A DNA stretch of 64,000 bases from Planctomycetota bacterium (GCA_023417655.1 JAEZFD010000013.1:11236-75235), one strand, 5' to 3'. Positions 46,161-56,100 are shown, counted from the first letter of the stretch. Numbers and translations: made by a program. Notes: a model not told the origin generated them from the letters alone.

Positions 46161-46703
46161 TTATTCAGGCAACAGTTCCTGAAGAACTCGGGAGAACGCG
46201 CCATAGGCACCCGGGCCGAACAACACAATTCGAACGAGATGAGGAGCCTGATTGAGCTTCAGGAATTTAATCACGGTTTCAAGTGATTCGTGGGCGGCTC
46301 TGTCGGTCGGATAGCCGTAAATCCCGGTGCTGATTGCCGGGAACGCGACCGATTCGCACTGCTTTTCGACAGCGAGCCTCAGTGACTCGTGATAGACACT
46401 GCGAAGCTGTTCCGGTTCCCCCTGACGTCCCCCTGCCCATACAGGACCGACGGCGTGGAACACAAACTTTGCGTTCAGTTTGCCTGCGGTGCTGGCGACG
46501 ACCTGCCCGGTCGGGCATCCCTGGGGATAAAGCCGGGTTGTCTCTTCATGAATGGCAGGGCCGCCCGCTTCGTGAATCGCTCGATCGACTCCGCCACCAA
46601 TTGCCAGCTGCGAGTTCGCGGCGTTCACGATCGCATCGACTGACTCCCGGGTCAGATCCCCCTGAACCAGTTCCAGCAAGCAGTGCCCGACCTTCCGGCG
46701 CAT
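46161..46703 (-). CDS. Macro domain ADP-ribose-binding protein
   Basis: 180 residues, one macro domain: LLELVQGDLTRESVDAIVNAANSQ (Asp and Asn ligands), GGGVDRAIHEAGG (phosphate loop), and FPAISTGIYGYP near the C-terminus. This is the YmdB/MacroD-type pattern, which removes ADP-ribose from proteins or O-acetyl-ADP-ribose. ATG 46703 is preferred because the upstream continuation of the frame passes through a terminator hairpin at 46741-46772. Convergent with hemC. Confidence 0.93.
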   Translation of the reverse strand: MRRKVGHCLLELVQGDLTRESVDAIVNAANSQLAIGGGVDRAIHEAGGPAIHEETTRLYPQGCPTGQVVASTAGKLNAKFVFHAVGPVWAGGRQGEPEQLRSVYHESLRLAVEKQCESVAFPAISTGIYGYPTDRAAHESLETVIKFLKLNQAPHLVRIVLFGPGAYGAFSRVLQELLPE

Positions 46704-46740
46704 GAGTTGAGTCCCAGCAAGGCAACAAGTCAAAGCCGAT

Positions 46741-46772
46741 AAAAAATTGTCCGGACCCTTTCGGATCCGGAC
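46741..46772 (-). terminator. Terminator between the His-rich lipoprotein and macro-domain genes
   Basis: On the minus strand, a 10-pair stem (GTCCGGATCC / GGGTCCGGAC, one G-T pair) closed by GAAA runs into AATTTTTT. It separates the macro-domain gene from the upstream gene. Confidence 0.9.
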
Positions 46773-46860
46773 CAGATTCAAACGAATTACGCTGTCAGCC
46801 GTGCCTCCCGTTCAGGAGTGAGCGGGAGTGACATGGCTGGAAGCTGAAGCCTTCTCAGGC

Positions 46861-47463
46861 TTACTTCTTTTCGGCAGGCTTCTTAGCACCGTCGTGATCA
46901 TGGTCATGATCGTGGTCGTGATCATGTCCATGGTCATGAGTCACAGGAGCGACGGCCTTTTCGCCAGCGATGACGACGACAACTTCCCCGACCAGGTCTT
47001 CGATACTCTTGATCGATTCAGGAACCTTATCGGCAGGAGCGGTGAACCGGCTGGTCTTCCCGTCCGTTTCACCTTCCAGCGGAGCGGCAGTCAGCGGGAT
47101 CTCGACCTTTTCAGCTCCAACCAGTGCGATCACTGTGGCAGTTGCATCAGCAACGGGAACAGCTTTCTTGGCTTCTTCGTCGAGGATGTAGACGCTCAGC
47201 ACGCGATCTTTATCCAGAGCCACTTCGCCGTGGTGCTTGCCGAGCTCAAGAATGTGCCCGCCGTTTGGACCATGTTCATGATGGTCATGACCGGCCGGAG
47301 TCGTGTTCGTCACGTCGTCCGACTTCCCCAGCTGTCGGTAACCGGCACCCTTGTCTGGACAGCCCAGCATCAGAGCCAGACTGCAGGTCGCGACTGCGGC
47401 AGTTGCGGCGGTACGTCCCCATGCGCCATTCTTGTCGGTCTGGTTTTGCTGTTGTGGAGCCAT
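46861..47463 (-). CDS. Histidine-rich lipoprotein, likely metal-binding
   Basis: 200 residues. Lipobox LALMLGC gives a lipid anchor. Two His-rich segments flank a beta-rich core: GHDHHEHGPNGGH after the anchor, and a C-terminal run of alternating His-Asp (positions 46885-46938 encode HDHGHDHDHDHD and onward) before GAKKPAEKK. The core contains ILELGKHHGEVALDKDRVLSVYILDEEAKKAVPV, which reads like the small beta domain of efflux-associated periplasmic metal proteins. Binding of Zn, Ni, Co or Cu in the periplasm is likely; which metal is unknown. ATG 47463 with GAGGG upstream. No metal pump gene is adjacent. Confidence 0.85.
   Translation of the reverse strand: MAPQQQNQTDKNGAWGRTAATAAVATCSLALMLGCPDKGAGYRQLGKSDDVTNTTPAGHDHHEHGPNGGHILELGKHHGEVALDKDRVLSVYILDEEAKKAVPVADATATVIALVGAEKVEIPLTAAPLEGETDGKTSRFTAPADKVPESIKSIEDLVGEVVVVIAGEKAVAPVTHDHGHDHDHDHDHDHDGAKKPAEKK
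46885..46938. repeat. Hexanucleotide-type repeat coding for His-Asp runs
   Basis: Near-perfect repeats of GTCATG/GTCGTG units (plus-strand reading) encode the alternating His-Asp tail. The array could change length by slippage. Confidence 0.75.
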
Positions 47464-47622
47464 GTTGAATTCCCTCTTTTTCTTCACTCGAAAATCTGAA
47501 TCCGTGAAATCGGTTTCCCATCTCCAGCCGTTGCGAAGGAATCTGAATCCCTCGCAGCACACGGAATGAGAGACACATCCGATGCAGTTTCGCTCTGCAG
47601 AGAATTCTGCGAGCACGTTGCT

Positions 47623-48399
47623 CTATTGCTTGCCTTCGTCCCGGTTCGACCACCAGGGAAGACTGATCCCGCCATCCATCAGGACGGTACTGCCAGTCAT
47701 ATAGTCGCATTGATCGCTCATCATGAAACTGATGAGCCGTCCGATTTCTTCAGGTTGCCCGAGCCGTCCCCAGGGAATGTTTTCAGCCCCGGAGTCGAGT
47801 TGTTCCTGAGTAAAGAACTTACGCTCCCCCGGCGTATCAATCCAACCGGGATGAACAATGTTGACGCGAACGCGATGTCGTGCGAGTTCGATCGCAGCCG
47901 TTCGGGCCATATGATCAATCGCCGCCTTCGCCATGTTATAGGCCATGGCGGTGGGAAACGGGATCACGGCATGCGGTGAGCTGACCACCACGATGGAGCC
48001 ACCAGTGTTTTGCTTGACCAGAGCCTGCGAGACCGCACGAACGGCATAAAACGCTCCCCACATGCTGACATCCAGCGTTCTGCGGAAGCCCTCCATGTCG
48101 GCGTCAACCATTCGCTCCCGGTCGCTGTAGGCGGCGTTGGAGACAAGCCCGTCGATCCCGCCCCATTCCTGCACGATCCGTTCAACCATCGCCTCCACAT
48201 CCGACTGGACGGCGACGTCTGCCTGGACCACCAGTGCCCGTTGTCCACAGGCGCGAATCTCCTGAGCAACTTCTTCGGCCTCTTCCGGATGAGATCGAAA
48301 ATTGATCGCCACGTCTGCACCGGCCTGCGCCAGTTGCACGGCTGCTCCTCGACCAATTCCCCGTGAGGCCCCTGTCACCAGAAATCGCTTTTTGGCCAT
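47623..48399 (-). CDS. Short-chain dehydrogenase/reductase
   Basis: 258 residues, a classical SDR: cofactor motif TGASRGIGRG (8-17), NAAYSD region for NAG, Ser in VVVSSPHAV and catalytic YNMAK. The C-terminus GSTVLMDGGISLPWW is typical of FabG-like oxidoreductases and glucose-1-dehydrogenase relatives. The Arg at NFRS after the second strand favours NADP(H). Substrate unknown. ATG 48399 is preferred; the frame continues 41 codons upstream without SDR-like sequence. It sits 159 bases upstream of the His-rich lipoprotein gene on the same strand. Confidence 0.93.
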   Translation of the reverse strand: MAKKRFLVTGASRGIGRGAAVQLAQAGADVAINFRSHPEEAEEVAQEIRACGQRALVVQADVAVQSDVEAMVERIVQEWGGIDGLVSNAAYSDRERMVDADMEGFRRTLDVSMWGAFYAVRAVSQALVKQNTGGSIVVVSSPHAVIPFPTAMAYNMAKAAIDHMARTAAIELARHRVRVNIVHPGWIDTPGERKFFTQEQLDSGAENIPWGRLGQPEEIGRLISFMMSDQCDYMTGSTVLMDGGISLPWWSNRDEGKQ

Positions 48400-48871
48400 A
48401 GTTCTTTTCAATCGTCCGACATAGAGGAGATGCGAGCGCTCCCACGGAGTTCCACCGGGAAGGCCATCTCGATCAGGATACCATCTCCGGAAGACGTTCC
48501 CAAGCAGGCCGCTGCCGCCCAAACGAAGGCGAGTGTCTCACTATCGATGTGCCTCTCAGCAATGATCCCACTTGCGAAGATACGAAAGGGTGCGCATCTG
48601 GGATCACCGAAAATGCCGACTCCTCCAATTTCATCCGGATTTCAAGGGAGTCCCACTTCAATTCAGTACGCATATGCACCTTTTCCGGAGCAAAAAACAC
48701 GCTGGAGCAAGTGCTTTCTACGCGAACAGATTCACACCTCTTTATGCCAGTCCGCCTCAACCACCAGAATTACCAGAATTCAGTGCGTCACGGAGAAAAA
48801 CGGTCCTGTATCAGCTGAAGATCGCACCTACGATTCCGGCAGCGGGACCTTAAAAGGAAAATTGCACTTCC
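48400..48871. other. Divergent intergenic region
   Basis: 472 bases between the SDR start and the small basic protein. Several short frames overlap here on both strands; none has protein-like sequence or a ribosome site. Promoters for both directions are expected. Confidence 0.4.
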
Positions 48872-49075
48872 GTGAATACGAAGCAGAACCGTCAAGCTTC
48901 TTCGCGTCCGAAAGCAAAACGGGCCACAAGGAGTAATGATCTCCCGTTCGGTCAACTTATGACTGACCTGCAGAGCCTTGAGCGATTGCAGACGATGCAG
49001 CTCCAGCTGCTGCGTGGAATCATGCGCGAACTCAAGGCACTTCAACGAACGGATCGGGACTCCACTGCCTCCTGA
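48872..49075 (+). CDS. Small basic protein with a helical C-terminal half
   Basis: 67 residues from GTG 48872. The first ~25 residues are Lys/Arg/Ser-rich and probably disordered; the rest is one amphipathic helix (QSLERLQTMQLQLLRGIMRELKAL; positions 48968-49039). Third-position base use in the helical part looks coding. A later ATG at 48959 would give 38 residues. It has no recognised family and could act as a small nucleic-acid- or protein-binding factor; that is a guess. Convergent with the peroxiredoxin gene. Confidence 0.5.
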   Translation: MNTKQNRQASSRPKAKRATRSNDLPFGQLMTDLQSLERLQTMQLQLLRGIMRELKALQRTDRDSTAS

Positions 49076-49097
49076 GGTTGACGGTCGAGCCGAGGGC

Positions 49098-49586
49098 TCA
49101 GGCTTCCTGATTCTCCAGCTCGGCCAGCTTTTCGGCGACGGCGGCAACGTGCCCCTTCACTTTCACGTTCTTCCACACTGCCTTGATCTTCCCGTCCTTG
49201 CCGATCAGGAAGGTCGTCCGGTGCAGTCCCTGATAGGTTTTCCCGTAGTTCTTCTTCTCGCCCCAGACTCCATACTTCTCGGCTACGACATGCTCTTCGT
49301 CGGCCAGTAGCGGAAACGGCAGCGAGAACTTCTCAGAGAACTTGGCGTGTGATGCCAGACTGTCAGTGCTAACCCCTAAGACTACAGTCTCAGCGTTGGC
49401 CAGACTTTCCAGATGGTCGCGGAAATCACATGCCTGCTGCGTGCAGCCGGGCGTGTTGTCACGGGGATAGAAATAGAGAATCACATTCTTGTTCCCGGCG
49501 TAGTCACTCAGCTTAATTTTGCCACCCGTGGAAGCAGGCAGAGTGAATGCAGGGGCCTTCCGGCCAACTTCTGGAATCGACGTCAT
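49098..49586 (-). CDS. bcp: Thioredoxin-dependent thiol peroxidase (BCP-type peroxiredoxin)
   Basis: 162 residues, the normal BCP length. It reduces peroxides with a thiol donor in the cytoplasm. Seen: KAPAFTLPASTGGKIKLSDYAG, the peroxidatic motif YPRDNTPGCTQQACDFRD with both the peroxidatic Cys and the +5 Cys, and GVWGEKKNYGKTYQGLHRTTFLI. ATG 49586 starts at MTSIPEVGRKAPAF; the upstream frame extension to 49655 has no family similarity. Confidence 0.95.
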   Translation of the reverse strand: MTSIPEVGRKAPAFTLPASTGGKIKLSDYAGNKNVILYFYPRDNTPGCTQQACDFRDHLESLANAETVVLGVSTDSLASHAKFSEKFSLPFPLLADEEHVVAEKYGVWGEKKNYGKTYQGLHRTTFLIGKDGKIKAVWKNVKVKGHVAAVAEKLAELENQEA

Positions 49587-49766
49587 GGTGTCCGCAATCT
49601 TTGAGAACGGGAATGGTTTCGACGAAGAATGATCACAAAATAGCGAGCCGGTCAACCGGCCAGTACGGGATTCAAGAGCGATCCCTTGGAATCCATCGGC
49701 TGTTTGCGATACGCTCGTTGCGATTCCCTGCCCCGCTCGGTGATGTGCGTTCCGGAAAGCTCTGCA

Positions 49767-50474
49767 ATGCGGCCTGTCGTCCAGATTTCACTCGATTTGA
49801 CCAGCATTGACGAAGCACTCGAAACCGCTGCCATGGCATTGAGAGCCGGTGTCGATTGGCTCGAAGCCGGAACTCCTCTCATTCTGGCAGAAGGCCTTCA
49901 TGGCGTACGGGCACTGCGACAGGCGTTTCCCAAGATTCCCATCGTCGCCGATCTGAAGACGATGGACGGCGGCTATCTCGAAGCCGAGATGATGGCCAAA
50001 GCCGGGGCAACTCATGTGGTGGTCATGGCACGGGCTCATGAAGAGACAATTCATTGTGTCGTCAAAGCCGGTCGTGATCATGGCGTGAAAGTCATGGGAG
50101 ACAATCTAGGGTGCCCTGACATGGTTGCTGGCGCAAAGCTACTGGAAGATCTAGGCTGCGACTTTGTGATTCATCACATCGGATATGACGAACGCCGCGG
50201 AATCGTCGCCAAAGGTGGCCGGCAGCCCAGCCCGATGGACCAGCTGAGGGAGATCGTCAACGCCGTCAGCATTCCGGTTCAGGCGGTCGGTGGACTGACG
50301 CTGGAACAGGCCGTTGCAACTCCGTCTTACGGGGCTCCGCTGGTTGTGCTGGGAGCCCCATTGACGGTCGACGCCGATGCTTTCCGTACTGCGGATGGTG
50401 ATCTGGAATCGTCGCTGAGGCTGATCTGCGAAAAAGTCCATGCATACGGAGATGTCCCCGTCGGACGTGCCTGA
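49767..50474 (+). CDS. Hexulose-6-phosphate synthase / 3-keto-gulonate-6-phosphate decarboxylase family protein
   Basis: 235 residues, an OMP-decarboxylase-superfamily barrel. Seen: QISLDLTSIDEALETA, GTPLILAEGLHGVRALR, catalytic VADLKTMDGG (Asp-x-Lys-x-x-Asp), GATHVVVMARA, and the phosphate-binding AVGGLTLEQA near the C-terminus. The family either condenses formaldehyde with ribulose 5-phosphate or decarboxylates 3-keto-L-gulonate 6-phosphate; the sequence does not decide. The next genes encode a zinc-type sugar-alcohol dehydrogenase and a Gfo/Idh oxidoreductase, which fits sugar-acid metabolism somewhat better. ATG 49767 has GGAAAG 8 bases upstream. No partner isomerase (HPI) gene is nearby. 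Confidence 0.87.
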   Translation: MRPVVQISLDLTSIDEALETAAMALRAGVDWLEAGTPLILAEGLHGVRALRQAFPKIPIVADLKTMDGGYLEAEMMAKAGATHVVVMARAHEETIHCVVKAGRDHGVKVMGDNLGCPDMVAGAKLLEDLGCDFVIHHIGYDERRGIVAKGGRQPSPMDQLREIVNAVSIPVQAVGGLTLEQAVATPSYGAPLVVLGAPLTVDADAFRTADGDLESSLRLICEKVHAYGDVPVGRA

Positions 50475-50527
50475 TTTCTGAAGTCGATTTCTGAAGTTCT
50501 ATTCAAAGCGAATGCGGAGATTCTGTG

Positions 50528-51574
50528 ATGTCGGCCACTCTGAAACAGCGCGCAGTCGTGAACTTCGCGAACGTCCACGGCGCTGTCGAGCTGCGGGATG
50601 TTGAGATTCCCGAAATCGGCCCGGATGACATCCTGTTGCAGGTGGCCGCTGTCGGCGTCTGTGGCAGCGATCTGCACCAATGGACAGCTCAGCACAGCTG
50701 GCCAGTGAACTACCCCGTCACGCTGGGACATGAATTCGGCGGAACGATTGCCGCTCTCGGAGAGCGGGTGACCAACTGGAACATCGGTGATCGGGTCGTT
50801 AGCGAAACCGCTGCCATCATCGATCCCTATAACCCCATGTCACGCATCGGCCAGTATCAGCTGGACCCCACCCGGAAAGGGTTCGGCTACGGAACGAACG
50901 GAGCCATGACCAGCTATGTCCGCGTTCCCGCCCGATGTCTGCACCGCGTCCCTGATTCACTCCCTTTCGAAAAAGCATGTCTCACTGAACCCTGCTGCGT
51001 CGCTTACAGCGCGGTAGTGGTGAACGGAAACATCAAGCCGGGCGACCGGATCCTCGTTTTCGGGCCGGGCCCCATTGGGCTGCTCTGCGCTGCCGTTGCC
51101 AAACTGCAGGGAGCCATCGTCGGAGTCGTCGGCCTCGAACGTGACCACAAGCGATTCGAGGCCGTCCGTCGCTATGGCTGCGAGCCCATTATCGGCGACT
51201 GTCGTGACTGGGCGTTCCAGGATGACGGACTTGGTGTCGACGGCGTCATCGATGCCGCAGGAGTTTCGATCACCCTGAAGACCTCCCTTGAAGTGGTCCG
51301 CCCCAATGGATGGATCAGCAAAGTCGGCTGGGGACGGGATCCTCTCGGATTCTCTTTAGACCCCCTCGTCCAGAAGAACATCCGGCTGCAAGGAAGCTTC
51401 AGTCACAACTGGCCGATCTGGGAACGTGTCTTGCGGTTACTCTCGACCGGGCTGCTCGATCTCGACCCCGTCATTGGCGGCGTCTGGGCCCTCGACGACT
51501 GGCACACCGCATTCGAAGTCATGCACGCCGGAGAAATTCCCAAAGCGGTCCTGAAGCCGACACTGACTGCTTGA
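50528..51574 (+). CDS. Zinc-type alcohol/polyol dehydrogenase (MDR superfamily)
   Basis: 348 residues. Catalytic-zinc ligands are present: GVCGSDLHQW (Cys), GHEFGG (His-Glu) and the later TEPCCVAYSAV region. NAD(P) motif ILVFGPGPIGLLCAAVAKLQG. The lobe that holds the structural zinc in most relatives (four Cys) has no Cys here, reading ETAAIIDPYNPMSRIG instead. It resembles the threonine/sorbitol dehydrogenase branch; the substrate is unknown. Starts at ATG 50528, with GTG at 50525 directly before. It lies 53 bases after the HPS-like gene and likely shares its transcript. Confidence 0.92.
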   Translation: MSATLKQRAVVNFANVHGAVELRDVEIPEIGPDDILLQVAAVGVCGSDLHQWTAQHSWPVNYPVTLGHEFGGTIAALGERVTNWNIGDRVVSETAAIIDPYNPMSRIGQYQLDPTRKGFGYGTNGAMTSYVRVPARCLHRVPDSLPFEKACLTEPCCVAYSAVVVNGNIKPGDRILVFGPGPIGLLCAAVAKLQGAIVGVVGLERDHKRFEAVRRYGCEPIIGDCRDWAFQDDGLGVDGVIDAAGVSITLKTSLEVVRPNGWISKVGWGRDPLGFSLDPLVQKNIRLQGSFSHNWPIWERVLRLLSTGLLDLDPVIGGVWALDDWHTAFEVMHAGEIPKAVLKPTLTA

Positions 51575-51587
51575 GACGGCATCCGCG

Positions 51588-52775
51588 TCACGACTTCCAC
51601 TGCAGCGGCGCGATGGGCGAGAAGCTCGTCTTCAATTCCCTGCAATATCCATAGCGTTCCGGATACTGAAGCGTCTCGATAATTTCGACGATGTGGACTC
51701 CCATCTCAGTGGAGAGTCGGCAGTCCCGGCCCTGCTGGATGGCCTCCACCTGTTCAGCAGGACCTCTCAAAAAGTCCACCAGTTTATTGCCGGTTGCCGC
51801 CCGAAATTGGGGAGGCAAGACATAGGGGAGCTTCTTTTCGAACTGCAACCCCGACAGCGAAAACGGCAGCCGTAACAGATTCTCAATTCGCAATCGGGTG
51901 TTCGAAATTCGTGACGCGATACCATGCGTGATGCGGTTATAAGGAATCTTCTTCAGATAGACCGGAGAGCCATCATTGCGGACGTACTTTGTCGAAAGCA
52001 CACCGTTCTCTCCAATGATCTGGATCGATTTGTCGATCGGAGCCACGAGCCCACAGGTCACCCGGGCCACAACATCGTTGTCATACTCGATGCAGCCGAC
52101 TGAGAAATCCGGAGCCATCGTGTCGACAGGAATGCCTTTGTCCTCAATTCGCGTGGATGAATACGCGACAATGCGACGGGCGGGACCGAAGAACGCGGCG
52201 AGCCATGTCAGCACGTACCCGGCGTGCTCATAGGTACAGCCGACTTCGTACTCATCTTTTGCCGGCCACTTTGCCCCGGAGGAACTGGTCCAGCGTGTCG
52301 GGTCCTGCCGATGCACCATCCCATCATCGAAGCTCGCATAGACGAGGCGAATCGGGCCAACGATTCCGTCCTGAATTCCTTTCCACATGGTCTGAGCTGT
52401 TTCGCTCAAAATGCTGCAGGGCGCCGTCGAGAGGGTCCGTCCACAGTCATTCGCGATCCGGGCAAGTTCAGCTGCCTGCTCCGAATCCATCGCCAACGGC
52501 TTTTCGGAATAGACATGCTTGCCAGCCCGCAGACAGGCCTGGGTCGTCTCGAAATGACTCCGCGGATTTGTCAGGTTCAGCACCAGCTCCACGGATTCGT
52601 CGCTCAATAGCTCGTCGAAAGTGCCATACGCCTTCAGACGGTGATGTTGCGCGAATGTCTGCAGCCGCCCTGGGTTGTTGTCGTAAGCTCCGACAAACTC
52701 GAGAGCTCCCCAATTGCGTCTGGTTGCCAGATACATATCTGCGACAAACCCGCATCCCAATACCGCAACTTTCAC
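51588..52775 (-). CDS. Gfo/Idh/MocA family oxidoreductase
   Basis: 395 residues. N-terminal Rossmann fold VAVLGCGFVADMYLATRR, then ELVLNLTNPRSH and the family motif KHVYSEKPLA (catalytic Lys). The C-terminal alpha/beta domain includes GCTYEHAGYVLTWLAAFFG. It oxidises or reduces a sugar or cyclitol with NAD(P). Convergent with the zinc-type dehydrogenase, 13 bases apart; it may or may not act in the same route. ATG 52775 is the natural start. Confidence 0.94.
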   Translation of the reverse strand: MKVAVLGCGFVADMYLATRRNWGALEFVGAYDNNPGRLQTFAQHHRLKAYGTFDELLSDESVELVLNLTNPRSHFETTQACLRAGKHVYSEKPLAMDSEQAAELARIANDCGRTLSTAPCSILSETAQTMWKGIQDGIVGPIRLVYASFDDGMVHRQDPTRWTSSSGAKWPAKDEYEVGCTYEHAGYVLTWLAAFFGPARRIVAYSSTRIEDKGIPVDTMAPDFSVGCIEYDNDVVARVTCGLVAPIDKSIQIIGENGVLSTKYVRNDGSPVYLKKIPYNRITHGIASRISNTRLRIENLLRLPFSLSGLQFEKKLPYVLPPQFRAATGNKLVDFLRGPAEQVEAIQQGRDCRLSTEMGVHIVEIIETLQYPERYGYCRELKTSFSPIAPLQWKS

Positions 52776-53142
52776 GAGATCATTCCCCTCCAGGAAACGG
52801 CTTGAACGGTGACAGCCACAGGCGCAACCGCAGCGACCAATCGGACGGCCCGTCAGAGGAACATTAGATTACGACGGTATTACGACACTCTTTAATTGCC
52901 TTAGCGTTCTCGATTGAGTCAGACCCCGCGCGATTGCGCCAGTCGCACCTCTCAAATGGATTGCAAGGACTCGATGCCTTTTCGTTTCACCAGTGTGGAA
53001 GCTGGAGGAAGAGGGCCTGCAGAGTCACAAAAAGCCGAGAGGAGAGGCAAGTCCTATGTGGACAATCCTCTCCTTCGGCTGGTTGTGTCGGATGACAGAA
53101 CTCAGCGAGTCGCATCCAGAGAATTGAGAACCCGCTAGCCGG
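52776..53142. other. Intergenic region with terminator
   Basis: 367 bases. It contains the large hairpin described at 53028-53080 and, near 52800, the promoter region for the Gfo/Idh gene. No gene seen. Confidence 0.5.
53028..53080 (-). terminator. Terminator after the PVC haem protein gene
   Basis: On the minus strand, a long imperfect hairpin (AGCCGAAGGAGAGG / CCTCTCCTCTCGGCT, with an inner GTCC/GGAC pair) is followed by five T. It lies about 65 bases beyond the stop codon. Confidence 0.82.
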
Positions 53143-56100
53143 CTATGGGTTTCTCCGACGTTGTGCCGGAGCGCCGGGAAGCAATTTTGCCTCCGGGTTC
53201 TCAGGCGGCTGATCCAGTGCGAGAAATGCAAACAGATCCGCGAGTTCCTGAGGAGTCATCGTCTTTTCGAGTTCATCAGGCATCATCGAGAGTTCGCTGA
53301 GACGGTCCGCTTCGATCTGGGATTTCGGGATCGTTTCCAGCTTGCCCCCCTGCAGCTTCAAAACCAGCTGTTCGGGACTGTCTTCGATCGGCAATCCAGT
53401 CAGGACACGGCCATCTTCGGTCGCGACAATCCGCGCCTGATATCCCGGCCCGATCACGGCGGAAGGATCGAGAACATTCTGGAGCAGCTGTGCCCAGTCG
53501 TTGCGGCCGTTCCGTGTGATATCTGGTCCGACATCCGCGCCTTCGCCATAGATCTTGTGACACTGGGCACAGGTCTTTTTAAAGACAATGGCCCCGAGAA
53601 CTGGATCGCCAGGTGTTCCATTCAGGAAGTCCCGAGACCGTCCAATTGCTCCCTGTCGGTCCTGACGCACACCTGACCGGATCGTTCCGAAGTGCTTCGC
53701 GATGAGTGGTTTTAAGGCCTCATCTTTGAATGAGTTCATCCGGGCCAGCTGGTTTTGATTGACCATCGCCTTCGGGATTCGGCCGGACTCAATTGCATTC
53801 AGGAGAGCGATACTTCCGACGGGTCGCTGCGTCAGAACTTCAATAATGCGCGGCTGCAGGTCGGGCTCACACACGGCATAGCGAGAAACCAGAATTTCAG
53901 AAATGCGAGGATCATTAATCCGTCCTGCCGCATCGATCACTGCACTGCGAAATCCTTTGTCATGAGCGGCGTCACCCAGGATGCTGGAGAGGCTCGGAAT
54001 CACCTCCCGGTCGTTCATGGCAGCCAATGTCTGCAAGGCGGCGAGTCGGCGATCCAGCGAGAAAGCAACATCCTCAACGACATTCTTCAACTCGCCACGA
54101 GCATGGTCATCGCCCCCAAGTGCTCGCAGGATCAGAAGCGGAGGAGAAATGGACTCCCCCGTCAATGATTCTGCATTCACCAGTCGCACGAGGTCCCGGA
54201 GCCGGTCGTGCCTCAAAGCGGCATTTCGGGCACCGGCAATCAGGCTCGTCAGACATTCCTGCTTGACGGTGTCAGAGACCGCAGGAGACTTCAATATTGG
54301 AATCAGCAGTTCTGCAATCTGCGGGCCATTCACGCTCGGCATTTCGACCAGCACCGTCAACAATCGTCCCAGAATCGGCTGATAGGCCGGCAGTGGACCA
54401 CCGTTCTGCAGCAACAACTCCGCCACCAAATTCGGGTTCGCGTGAATCCGCCTCTTGAGGTTCTGCCAAACCAGCTGCTGCAATGGGACATCACACTTCG
54501 GATGCTGAAGTGCAGTCAGCAGGATCTTGACGGCCAGACCATCCTGCTGCAGCTTCGAGCTGCCGATCACTTTCTGCACGACCACTTCCAGCGGAGCATT
54601 CAGGATGGATTCGGGTACAGCCTCCGCTTCAAGAACGGCCTGTGGAAGTACCTGAGGATCGATGAACTTCAGTCGGGTGGCCCATCCCTGAAAGACGGGG
54701 TCCTGCACAGTGGCGACAGCAGGCCAAAGTGCCTGCAACTGCCCCGGCATGGCAGCGACAGCATAGATGGCATGCAGTTTCTGCTTGCGAGACACCGAAT
54801 CCTTCTGGATCAGCGCGATCAGCTTTCGGGCGGTCTCTTCGTTTGCTCGTTCCGAGAGGAGCCGTTGAGCAGTCTCCCGGTAGTAGAGATTTCCGGAGGC
54901 CAGCAGCGCGATCAGTTCATCGTCCGACTTCTGATTCAATTCAAACGGTTTTGCATGAGGGGTCTGCTGGTACCGCACGCGATACAGACGCCCCTTTGCC
55001 CGTTCGACGCCACCGGGATCCGCATTCGCATCCTGATAACAATGATACCGGTCATACCAGTCGAGAACGTACAGGCTGCCATCCGGACCGATCTTCTGGG
55101 CCACAGGCATGAACCAGGCGTCGTTCGCAGACAGGAAGTCAGCCAGTCGTGGGTTCTCAGCATCCCCCGTCTTGCGGATCAGGCCATACGTGTCGTCGTC
55201 CCAGGCGCCGGGCTTCGCAGGAAAACCGGGGTGCGGCTGTCCTGCATAAGTGGAACCAGAGCGACTCACAACGTCAGCATTGATGCAGCCACCGTGGATG
55301 TTCCCCATGAAGAGCACGTTGCGGTACTCCTCAGGATAGGCGTCGGAATCAAACCATTGAATCCCGCAATACGCCGCCTTCTGGTGTTTATGATTCACGA
55401 TAGATCGCATCGGCCAGGTGTGTGGCGGATACGGCCCTCCCTGCCGGATGTAGTAACCTGATTCGACAAAATGCCACAGGTGATCAATGACGCAAGCAGA
55501 GAGAAAGAACTCCCCTTCATCGTTGATCGCGATCCCCCAGGGATTACTCGTTCCTTCGGAAAAGATTTCAAACTTTTTGGTGCGTGGATGCACACGGAAG
55601 ATCGCGCATGTGAAATCAATACTTTTCTGATCTTTCTTGTAGTGCGGACTCGTGGGCGGATAGGTCACCTTGCAATAGTTGAACACCCCATTGAGTCCAT
55701 AGAGCCAACCGTCCGGCCCCCAGGTGAGCGAGTTCGGCAGCTCATGCGTATCGGTTCGGCCGAGCCCGGTGATGATCACTTCCGTTTTGTCGGCTTTTCC
55801 ATCCCCGTCGGTGTCCTGCAGATACAGCAGATCCGGGGCATTACAGACCCAGACTCCGCCATATCCGACTGCGATGCCGGAAGGAATATTCAGTCCCTCG
55901 GCGAACGTCGTGACCTTGTCGACCTTGCCGTCGCCGTCCGTATCTTCCAGAATTTTGACTCGATCCTGTCCCGGACCGGGTTCACGTCGGGGATATTCCA
56001 GACTCTCGGTCACCCAATAACGGCCACGTTCATCAATGCACATCGCGACCGGATTGACCAGATCCGGTTCAGCAGCCACCAGTTCCACAGTGAAACCAAC

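Noticed and set aside
46885..46938. Repeat array considered as CRISPR-like
   Set aside because: The units are 6 bases, lie inside a coding region and encode His-Asp runs; there are no spacers.
48430..48936. 168-codon plus-strand frame overlapping the SDR promoter region
   Set aside because: Low-complexity, overlaps two better-supported genes, and no start signal.
54208..55461. Long plus-strand open frame (417 codons)
   Set aside because: Shadow of the second PVC haem protein gene; the translation is His/Arg/Gln-rich without a fold.
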